From contig WGFD01000325.1 in assembly GCA_015492395.1 (NCBI GenBank), positions 1-8,900 on the forward strand: a DNA stretch of 8,900 bases, written 5' to 3'. The notes under the pieces are model-generated. The model saw only the letters and a program-made list of their open reading frames with translations. It made no database searches and had not been told where the DNA came from. This stretch comes from Deltaproteobacteria bacterium. GTDB taxonomy: Bacteria; Desulfobacterota; GWC2-55-46; S146-70. A program made the translations under genes and the position numbers. Numbering within the stretch: position 1 is the stretch's first letter; the number at the start of each line of letters is the position of its first letter. Of this stretch, positions 1 through 4,664 are shown in pieces.

Positions 1-108
1 TAAAACAGGCTGGAAGTTGACATAATGTTGATCTGCTGTCAATGAACAGGCTTTCCCGGCCGACTATACAGAGGATTGCAGGATTTAGGTTCTAAATTAT
101 TCACGGAC

Positions 109-137
109 GAAAGAGAAAGGTGCGATTTTCCTCTTTC
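109..137. terminator. Weak hairpin in the leader, possibly the end of an upstream transcript
   Basis: GAAAGAG (109-115) is the reverse complement of CTCTTTC (131-137). Inside it, AAA (116-118) can pair with Ts at 126-129. A few nucleotides downstream is a short TTTT (143-146). This could be a weak terminator for a gene left of the window, or chance in a purine-rich stretch. No gene is seen to its left, so the role is a guess. Confidence 0.2.
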
Positions 138-211
138 TTGCGTTTTCGATGGATTACAGCAGTATGCCGCGGAAGATCTGAATAAATCCAACCTTTCTTA
201 AATACTATTCC

Positions 212-220
212 AGGGGAGGT
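212..220 (+). promoter_or_regulatory. Strong Shine-Dalgarno site that fixes the first gene's start
   Basis: AGGGGAGGT lies 5 nt before the ATG at 226. The family homology begins near the second in-frame ATG (244), but that codon has no ribosome site at proper distance, so 226 is the better start. Confidence 0.7.
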
Positions 221-225
221 GGGCC

Positions 226-1338
226 ATGCCTAATGAAGAGAAGATGGTTACTTTGAGTGTAATTAAGGCGGATATAGGTGGCTTTGTAGGCCACTCAAGC
301 TTCTATCCTGAGCTCCTTGATACGGCGAAGGAGCGGCTGAACCATGCAAAGGAGAACGGAGTGATCAAGGACTTCCACGTATTGAGGTGTGGCGATGACC
401 TGGAGTTGATAATGACGCATGAAAAGGGGTGTGATAGCGGCGAGGTACATGAACTTGCATGGAACACGTTCTATAGGTGCACGGAGGTAGCCAGGGAGTT
501 GAAGCTCTATGGCGCCGGTCAGGACCTGCTTGGGGATGCCTTCTCGGGGAATATCAAGGGTATGGGCCCCGGTGTGGCGGAGATGGAGTTCAAGGAGCGG
601 AAGAGCGAACCTATAATCGTTTTCATGGCCGATAAGACCTCAGCCGGGGCATGGAACCTGCCGATTTACCGGATCTTCGCAGACCCCTTTAATACCGCGG
701 GTCTCATTATAGACCCGACTATGCTTGAGGGTTTTGTTTTCGATGTCCTTGATGTTAAAGAGGGAAAGTCGATAACCCTAGCATGTCCAGAGGAAACTCA
801 CCTGCTCCTCGCCTTGATAGGGGCCGTAGAGAGGTACATTGTGCGCTCCGTTTACAGGAAAAAGGATAATGAGATAACCGCCGTGGCGTCGGTGCAGCAG
901 TTGAGCCTCATAGCCGGCAAGTATGTGGGAAAGGATGATCCCGTGATGGTAGTAAGGTGCCAGTCGGGCCTCCCTGCGGTGGGAGAGGTGCTGGAGCCAT
1001 TCACCATGCCGCATCTTGTTATGGGATGGATGCGCGGTTCACACCATGGCCCCTTGATGCCGGTTCCCTTCTATGAGGCGAATCCGTCCCGTTTCGATGG
1101 TCCCCCCAGGGTCATAGCCGCAGGCTTCCAGATGTATAACGGTTATCTGCTAGGTCCGCACGATATGTTTGATGATCCCGGTTTCGACGAGGCAAGGCAG
1201 GAGGCAAACAGGGTGGCTGGATACATGAGGAGGCACGGTCCTTTTCAGCCTCACCGTCTCCCCTTGGAAGAGATGGAGTATACTACCCTTTCCGGTGTGT
1301 TGGAAAGGCTCAGGGACAGGTTTAAAGCGGCACAGTGA
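226..1338 (+). CDS. fbp: Bifunctional fructose-1,6-bisphosphate aldolase/phosphatase (archaeal-type, class V FBPase)
   Basis: This cytosolic Mg-dependent enzyme condenses glyceraldehyde-3-phosphate with dihydroxyacetone phosphate and then dephosphorylates the FBP to fructose-6-phosphate, giving one-way gluconeogenesis. The 370 residues span the whole family length with no gap. Visible signatures are the N-terminal VIKADIGG (Asp16) and VGH (His23), GDD at 56-58, YGAGQDLL at 95-102, GMGPGVAEMEF at 112-122, FADPFNTAGL at 151-160 and KYVGKDD at 232-238. In the last of these, Lys236 corresponds to the Schiff-base lysine of the aldolase step and Tyr233 to its partner tyrosine, by analogy with characterised archaeal enzymes. 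The C-terminus has RRHGPFQPHRLPLEEMEYTT. The start has a strong ribosome site, and the stop overlaps the next gene's start by 4 nt, implying one transcript. The family is universal in many archaea and patchy in bacteria. Family assignment is very firm; bifunctionality is inferred from the conserved residues. Confidence 0.95.
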   Translation: MPNEEKMVTLSVIKADIGGFVGHSSFYPELLDTAKERLNHAKENGVIKDFHVLRCGDDLELIMTHEKGCDSGEVHELAWNTFYRCTEVARELKLYGAGQDLLGDAFSGNIKGMGPGVAEMEFKERKSEPIIVFMADKTSAGAWNLPIYRIFADPFNTAGLIIDPTMLEGFVFDVLDVKEGKSITLACPEETHLLLALIGAVERYIVRSVYRKKDNEITAVASVQQLSLIAGKYVGKDDPVMVVRCQSGLPAVGEVLEPFTMPHLVMGWMRGSHHGPLMPVPFYEANPSRFDGPPRVIAAGFQMYNGYLLGPHDMFDDPGFDEARQEANRVAGYMRRHGPFQPHRLPLEEMEYTTLSGVLERLRDRFKAAQ

Positions 1339-2378
1339 GATCATTGAAAAGGCGGGGCGGGGGTTGTAGTGAAAGCACTATTCCCCCCGGCAAGCTGCCC
1401 ATCGGACTCCTGGATAGACTGGTCAAGAGATATACCGATACCTCCAACGGGGTGGTTGTCGGCGCATCCATAGGTGTCGATGCAACGGTCATAGACTTTT
1501 CAGGCCGCTATCTCATTGCCAAGACGGATCCGATTACATTTGTCGCCGATGATGTGGGGCTTTATGCCATATGTGTAAATGCAAATGACATTGCGGCCAT
1601 GGGGGGGATACCCAAGTGGTTTCTCGCGACTATACTCCTGCCTGAGAAGGGTACAACGGAGGCCAGAGCACGGGAGATATTCTCCCAGCTCGCCAGGGCG
1701 TGCCGCGGCATGGACGTGGCCTTTTGCGGCGGTCATACGGAGATAACCTTCGGTATAGACAGGCCGATTGTTGTCGGACAGATGCTGGGGGAGGTTGATA
1801 AAAAACGGCTTATAACGGCCGGAGACGCCAAGGCGGGTGATGATGTGGTCATTACGAAGGGGATAGCCATAGAAGGAGTCTCGATAATAGCCAGGGAAAG
1901 GGGAGAGGAGTTGAAAGGCGGATTCCCTGCAAGATTCATAAGGAAGTGCGCTGCTTTCGTTAAGATACCTGGCATTTCTGTCCTGAAAGACGCCCGGATT
2001 GCTACCGGAGCCGGGGGGGTGCACGCCATGCACGACCCTACGGAAGGTGGTCTGGCTACAGGTCTTTATGAGCTTGCTGCAGCGTCTAATGTCGGTGTTG
2101 AGGTTGACAACGATAGGATACCCATACTGCCGGAGTGCAGGAGATTATGCGACTACTTTTCTCTGGAGCCTTTTGGACTCATTGCCTCAGGGGCGCTGAT
2201 AATCGCTTCAAACCATAAGTATACGGCAAGGATTTTGAGAGCTCTGGAGAGAGCGGGGGTATTGGCGAGGGTTATAGGTAAGGTGACTGCGAAAAAGATG
2301 GGTGTGAAGATACGTAGGGATGGCAAGCTCAGGCCGCTTTTGCCGTTTGAAAGGGACGAGATAACAAAGATTCTTTAG
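1335..2378 (+). CDS. HypE-like AIR-synthase-related protein lacking the HypE C-terminal cysteine
   Basis: This member of the PurM/HypE/SelD/ThiL fold (347 residues) is an ATP-binding protein of unknown substrate. Landmarks are IGVDA at 46-50 (many relatives have GDDA), KTDP at 63-66, VNANDIAAMG at 81-90, CGGHTE at 131-136, HDPTEGGL at 233-240 and GLIASGAL at 281-288. These cover both AIRS domains. True HypE ends in a PR-I-C motif whose cysteine carries the carbamoyl/cyano group for NiFe hydrogenase; this protein ends FERDEITKIL with no such cysteine, so it should not be called a hydrogenase maturation factor on similarity alone. It starts with GTG at 1335 inside the previous stop (GTGA overlap), suggesting translational coupling; a TTG at 1344 is an alternative. 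The first 15 residues are basic and not obviously part of the domain. No hydrogenase or hyp genes are in view. Family is firm; function is unknown. Confidence 0.8.
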   Translation: MRSLKRRGGGCSESTIPPGKLPIGLLDRLVKRYTDTSNGVVVGASIGVDATVIDFSGRYLIAKTDPITFVADDVGLYAICVNANDIAAMGGIPKWFLATILLPEKGTTEARAREIFSQLARACRGMDVAFCGGHTEITFGIDRPIVVGQMLGEVDKKRLITAGDAKAGDDVVITKGIAIEGVSIIARERGEELKGGFPARFIRKCAAFVKIPGISVLKDARIATGAGGVHAMHDPTEGGLATGLYELAAASNVGVEVDNDRIPILPECRRLCDYFSLEPFGLIASGALIIASNHKYTARILRALERAGVLARVIGKVTAKKMGVKIRRDGKLRPLLPFERDEITKIL

Positions 2379-2386
2379 TATCCTTG

Positions 2387-2418
2387 CAACAAGAGAGCCG
2401 GCCCGGCCGGTCTTGTTG
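2387..2418 (+). terminator. Stable hairpin after the first operon, without a U-tract
   Basis: CAACAAGA (2387-2394) pairs with TCTTGTTG (2411-2418). After a GAG bulge, CCGGC (2398-2402) pairs with GCCGG (2406-2410) around a CCG loop. The hairpin begins 9 nt after the stop of the HypE-like gene. The sequence after it (ATATATTC) is AT-rich but not a T-run, so it may end or pause transcription, protect the 3' end, or need a protein factor. It separates the first gene pair from the zinc-ribbon gene. Confidence 0.45.
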
Positions 2419-2490
2419 ATATATTCGCATGCAGGGGCAGGACAACGGCGGACCGGGTAGCAACGCTGGCATGCATAGTGATGACACCCC

Positions 2491-2510
2491 TATAAAAAAT
2501 ATCAGGAGGA
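2491..2510 (+). promoter_or_regulatory. Possible -10 box and strong ribosome site before the zinc-ribbon gene
   Basis: TATAAA at 2491-2496 resembles a -10 box, and AGGAGGA at 2504-2510 is a near-perfect Shine-Dalgarno site 7 nt before the ATG at 2518. No good -35 is found 16-18 nt upstream of the TATAAA. If TATAAA is a real -10, transcription would start close to the ribosome site and leave almost no leader. The ribosome site is well supported; the promoter is weak. Confidence 0.4.
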
Positions 2511-2517
2511 GTATTTC

Positions 2518-3018
2518 ATGAGCAAGAGGTATTCACCAAGTACGACGAAGAAGGCCATCGATACTTACAATGATCCCTACCTTCCAAAAGGGGGTATACA
2601 TGACATGGCAATATGCAGGAAGTGCCATGCCATATACCATAATAAGAGATGGTATATGGATAAAGCCCTCTACAAGAGGCGGAGGAATGACAAGGCAAGT
2701 CTCAGGGTACTATGCCCGGCGTGCCGGAAGATAAAGGACAACTACGCCGAGGGCTTTGTGATGCTGAGTGGAAAGTACTTAATGGAACATAAGCAAGATA
2801 TCCTCAACCTGGTGAAGAATGAGGAAGAGAAGGCCATGGCAAAAAACCCCCTCGAAAGGATCATAAACTTGGATGAGAAGGATAGGTCTGTGGAGATAAC
2901 GACCACACACGAGAGGCTCGCCCAGAGGATAGGCAAGAAGATACATAAGGCCTGCCAGGGGGAGTTACAGATAAAGTGGACGAAGGATAAGTTGACACGG
3001 GTGACATGGAGGAGGTAG
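2518..3018 (+). CDS. Small zinc-ribbon protein of the BCAM0308 type (NMD3-like fold suspected)
   Basis: This soluble, basic protein of 166 residues has no signal peptide or membrane segment. Two CxxC pairs, Cys33/Cys36 (CRKC, followed by AIYHNKRW) and Cys66/Cys69 (LCPACRKIKD), should bind one zinc. After them come GFVMLSGKYL at 79-88, HKQDILNLVKNEEE at 91-104, and a C-terminal part with ITTTHERLAQRIGKKIHKA followed by a short beta-like tail. I recognise this order (zinc pair, 'CPAC-R-I-D', 'LSG', 'NEEE', 'TTT-LA-RIG') from the conserved uncharacterised BCAM0308 family, which resembles the zinc ribbons of the ribosome-export factor NMD3. That assignment is from memory. The fold hints at RNA or ribosome binding, but no function is established. 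The strong ribosome site fixes the start. It stands between the FBP gene pair and amrS, same strand, with a 104-nt gap before amrS. Confidence 0.75.
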   Translation: MSKRYSPSTTKKAIDTYNDPYLPKGGIHDMAICRKCHAIYHNKRWYMDKALYKRRRNDKASLRVLCPACRKIKDNYAEGFVMLSGKYLMEHKQDILNLVKNEEEKAMAKNPLERIINLDEKDRSVEITTTHERLAQRIGKKIHKACQGELQIKWTKDKLTRVTWRR

Positions 3019-3110
3019 GGACCTTTCCAGTAAAGGCCGAGGATGCTCAGTGGATGAAAAGGCGAGGCGAATGGACTCCCTCCGGCTTGTTGCAGGGAAC
3101 TTCTATGTGA
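3006..3110 (+). CDS. Doubtful 34-codon reading frame, in frame with and just upstream of amrS
   Basis: An ATG at 3006, overlapping the end of the zinc-ribbon gene, opens 34 codons to a TGA at 3108-3110. This TGA is exactly in frame with the amrS ATG at 3123, five codons downstream. The peptide has no recognisable motif and no good ribosome site. It could be a short leader whose translation feeds ribosomes to the poorly marked amrS start, or simply chance. Confidence 0.15.
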   Translation: MEEVGTFPVKAEDAQWMKRRGEWTPSGLLQGTSM

Positions 3111-3122
3111 CGGGATAACAAG

Positions 3123-4130
3123 ATGGAGGCCAGGCTCTACACAAAAGGGGGGAACACCTATGCCGTCTGCCACCTATGCGCGCATCGCTGCAGGATCGCC
3201 GATGGCAAGAAGGGCATATGCGGCGTGCGTGAGAATAGGGGAGGGGTGCTGGATACGCTTGTCTATGGAAGATTAATAGCCCGGCACATCGACCCGGTAG
3301 AGAAGAAGCCGTTTTTCCATGTCCAGCCGGCCAGCCTTTCCTACTCCATCGCTACGGTAGGGTGCAACTTCAGATGTCTCCATTGTCAGAACTACGATAT
3401 CTCACAGATGCCGAAGGACTCTAAGCGGATAATAGGAGAGGAGGTCGGTGTAGAGGATGTGGTTGCCGCGGCCCTGCGCGGGGACTGCAGAAGTATCGCC
3501 TATACCTATACCGAGCCTACCATATTCTTTGAGTTTGCCTATGATTGTATGTCACTGGCGAGGGAGAAGGGGCTCAAGAACCTCTTTGTCACGAATGGGT
3601 ATATGACCAGGGAGTGTCTGGATGAGTTGAACGGTTTGCTCGATGGGGCAAACGTGGATGTCAAGGCCTTTACGGATGAATTTTACAAGAGGGTCTGTGG
3701 CGCCAGGCTTGCGCCTGTTCTCGATTCGGTGGAGTATATGAGGAGTATGGGGATATGGGTGGAGGTAACCACCTTGGTGATACCTACGCAGAATGATTCG
3801 GAGGAAGAGCTTCGCGAGATCGCCCGCTGGATATACGGCGTCGACAAGAGTATGCCGTGGCACATAAGCGCCTTCTATCCTACCTATAAGATGAATGACC
3901 TGCCGAGGACCCCGGTCTCTATATTGGACAGGGCGCGGGATATAGGTCTGGAAGAGGGTCTCAGGTATGTTTACACCGGGAATGTGCCCGGGGATCCAGG
4001 AGAGTCAACCTATTGTTACAACTGTGGAAGAAAGATCATAGACAGGTACGGCTTTACAGTTGCAAGTAATGAACTTAAGAAGGCAAAGTGCCCTTATTGC
4101 GGATCCGAGATAGATGGAATAGATCTATAA
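3123..4130 (+). CDS. amrS: AmmeMemoRadiSam-system radical SAM enzyme (PflA-like)
   Basis: This 335-residue radical SAM protein is related to pyruvate formate-lyase activating enzyme (COG1180). The N-terminal cysteine set CHLCAHRC (Cys16, Cys19, Cys23) plus GICGVREN (Cys33) is typical of the AmrS subgroup. The radical SAM cluster motif is CNFRCLHC (Cys81, Cys85, Cys88), a CxxxCxxC that should bind 4Fe-4S and S-adenosylmethionine. AYTYTEPTIF at 126-135, NVDVKAF at 177-183, and WHISAFYPTYKM at 246-257 are also family hallmarks. A C-terminal ribbon follows, CYNCG (Cys298, Cys301) and CPYCG (Cys323, Cys326). The system's usual partners, an AMMECR1 protein and a Memo protein, are not in this window. 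The substrate of the system is not established to my knowledge. The ribosome site is weak (only GGGATAAC before the ATG), but homology starts right at residue 1 and an in-frame TGA at 3108 prevents a longer protein. Confidence 0.92.
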   Translation: MEARLYTKGGNTYAVCHLCAHRCRIADGKKGICGVRENRGGVLDTLVYGRLIARHIDPVEKKPFFHVQPASLSYSIATVGCNFRCLHCQNYDISQMPKDSKRIIGEEVGVEDVVAAALRGDCRSIAYTYTEPTIFFEFAYDCMSLAREKGLKNLFVTNGYMTRECLDELNGLLDGANVDVKAFTDEFYKRVCGARLAPVLDSVEYMRSMGIWVEVTTLVIPTQNDSEEELREIARWIYGVDKSMPWHISAFYPTYKMNDLPRTPVSILDRARDIGLEEGLRYVYTGNVPGDPGESTYCYNCGRKIIDRYGFTVASNELKKAKCPYCGSEIDGIDL

Positions 4131-4140
4131 TCCTCTGCCT

Positions 4141-4158
4141 AAGACCGGCGACGGTCTT
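4141..4158 (+). terminator. Hairpin with GCGA tetraloop just after amrS
   Basis: AAGACCG (4141-4147) and CGGTCTT (4152-4158) form a perfect 7-bp stem closed by GCGA, a stable GNRA-type loop. It starts 10 nt after the amrS stop. No T-run follows, so it may be a factor-dependent or weak terminator or a 3'-end stabiliser for the amrS mRNA. Confidence 0.45.
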
Positions 4159-4234
4159 CCAGCCGACATACGCCCTACCTTAATGGGGAAAGCACAATAA
4201 AAAGCTCCAGATGCAAGACGAGCGAATCCTGAGA

Positions 4235-4270
4235 TACGGCCCTGCCTGCCGCGTCGCAGGCAGGGCCGTA
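4235..4270. repeat. Perfect 15-bp-arm palindrome with 6-nt spacer
   Basis: TACGGCCCTGCCTGC (4235-4249) is the exact reverse complement of GCAGGCAGGGCCGTA (4256-4270), with CGCGTC between. The stem is very G+C-rich and would be extremely stable as RNA or as a cruciform. No T-run follows on either strand, so it is not a classical intrinsic terminator. The string GCGTCGCAGGCAGG at 4251-4264 recurs at 4352-4365, suggesting a REP-like or miniature palindromic element present in more than one copy. Confidence 0.75.
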
Positions 4271-4290
4271 CCGAGACATATGCCGCAGTG

Positions 4291-4365
4291 ACCTGTCTTT
4301 CTGCCTGTGCGTATCCGCACGCAGACAGCCCCGTCTGGCGGTCGGACAGGTGCGTCGCAGGCAGG
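4291..4365. repeat. Second structured segment with nested and competing stems
   Basis: ACCTGTC (4291-4297) is the reverse complement of GACAGGT (4345-4351), and CTGCCTG (4301-4307) that of CAGGCAG (4358-4364); these two pairings are not nested with each other. Between them, GTGCG (4307-4311) pairs with CGCAC (4316-4320) around TATC, and CAGAC (4322-4326) can pair with GTCTG (4333-4337), while its CAGA can instead pair with the upstream TCTG (4300-4303). The 14-nt direct repeat of the neighbouring palindrome ends the segment (4352-4365). It could be a degenerate second copy of the palindromic element or a structured RNA. Confidence 0.45.
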
Positions 4366-4370
4366 CTAAT

Positions 4371-4407
4371 GATGAGGCACAACACAGCAGATGGACTTTT
4401 TACGAAG
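4371..4407 (+). repeat. Dispersed 37-nt repeat, copy 1 (upstream of the c-di-GMP gene)
   Basis: The segment, whose core is CAGATGGACTTTTTAC, recurs as its reverse complement at 8734-8770 with 31 of 37 positions identical, including an uninterrupted 16-nt block. No coding frame explains it. It lies 257 nt before the c-di-GMP gene and reads in that gene's direction. From memory, GGACTTTTTACGA-type motifs occur as intergenic repeats in several Desulfobacterota genomes; I cannot verify this here. Confidence 0.6.
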
Positions 4408-4425
4408 CAGTTATTTTTTCCTTAG

Positions 4426-4605
4426 ATATATGCTAAAACTGCCGATAAACTGGGTGCTGCACTTTGGTTCCACTGGATGGAGGGCGGGCCTTGGGAAGTC
4501 ATGAGTCTGGTATCTATCGGACGTAAGCATTGGTGTCGTACTGCCGTTGGCTATCAATCAGCTTGCGCAGAGGATCATGAGAAGATGTCTGGAATTTTAC
4601 ATTAA
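4426..4605 (+). pseudogene. Open stretch of about 59 codons, possible small protein or gene remnant
   Basis: The frame is open from just after a TAG at 4423 to a TAA at 4603-4605. ATG codons at 4477 and 4501 would give 42 or 34 residues. The predicted peptide is rich in Trp, His, Cys and Met (for example WFHWMEGGPWEVMS), which is unusual for random frames but not recognisable to me. Only a GGGAAG close to the ATG at 4501 hints at a ribosome site, and it is too close. It may be a decayed fragment or chance. Confidence 0.15.
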
Positions 4606-4647
4606 AGCGGCGATTGTAAACCAAAAACCTTACTGTTACATGAAAAT

Positions 4648-4654
4648 GGGGAGG
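4648..4654 (+). promoter_or_regulatory. Ribosome site of the c-di-GMP gene
   Basis: GGGGAGG lies 10 nt before the ATG at 4665. An in-frame TGA at 4641-4643 shows that the protein cannot begin further upstream without a frameshift, so this site decides the start. Confidence 0.6.
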
Positions 4655-4664
4655 TCCTCTGGCT

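Larger units (their letters stand above)
1..225. other. Leader region without a gene, upstream of the FBP aldolase/phosphatase gene
   Basis: I see no coding frame, tRNA or known riboswitch here. It holds a weak hairpin (109-137) and, at its right end, the ribosome site of the next gene. A TTGACA at 17-22 has no good -10 partner 16-18 nt downstream. A CATAAT at 21-26 could be a -10, but its -35 would fall at or before the window edge. TACTAT at 203-208 matches a -10 box only partly and has no -35. The promoter of the first operon is therefore not identified. Confidence 0.5.
4131..4664. other. 534-bp intergenic region: palindrome cluster, 37-nt repeat, no convincing gene
   Basis: From left to right it holds a tetraloop hairpin (4141-4158), a perfect palindrome (4235-4270), a region of competing stems (4291-4365), a copy of a dispersed repeat (4371-4407), an AT-richer stretch with an open frame of about 59 codons (4426-4605), and the ribosome site of the c-di-GMP gene. 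The G+C-rich left half and AT-richer right half differ in character. A minus-strand frame through 4125-4385 is just the shadow of the palindromes. I see no match to a c-di-GMP riboswitch and no clear promoter. Confidence 0.6.

Noticed and set aside
17..45. TTGACA at 17-22 as the -35 of a promoter for the first operon
   Set aside because: Hexamers 16-18 nt downstream (TCAATG, CAATGA, AATGAA) do not resemble a -10 box.
1500..2033. Minus-strand frame of 177 codons inside the HypE-like gene
   Set aside because: The plus-strand frame there carries all AIRS motifs; this one has none and is a shadow.
1335..2378. Calling the AIRS-type protein HypE of hydrogenase maturation
   Set aside because: The C-terminal cysteine motif that defines HypE function is absent and no hydrogenase genes are nearby.
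2427..2475. GCATGCA at 2427-2433 and 2469-2475 as a regulatory repeat
   Set aside because: Seven-nucleotide, self-palindromic repeats 42 nt apart are likely by chance and nothing else supports them.
4125..4385. Minus-strand frame of 86 codons across the palindromes
   Set aside because: It runs through the perfect palindrome and its repeat, is Arg/Gly/Ser-rich, and resembles no protein; palindromic G+C-rich DNA commonly leaves such open frames.
4410..4664. c-di-GMP riboswitch ahead of the GGDEF-EAL gene
   Set aside because: I looked for the GEMM-type arrangement of conserved loops and stems and found nothing comparable.
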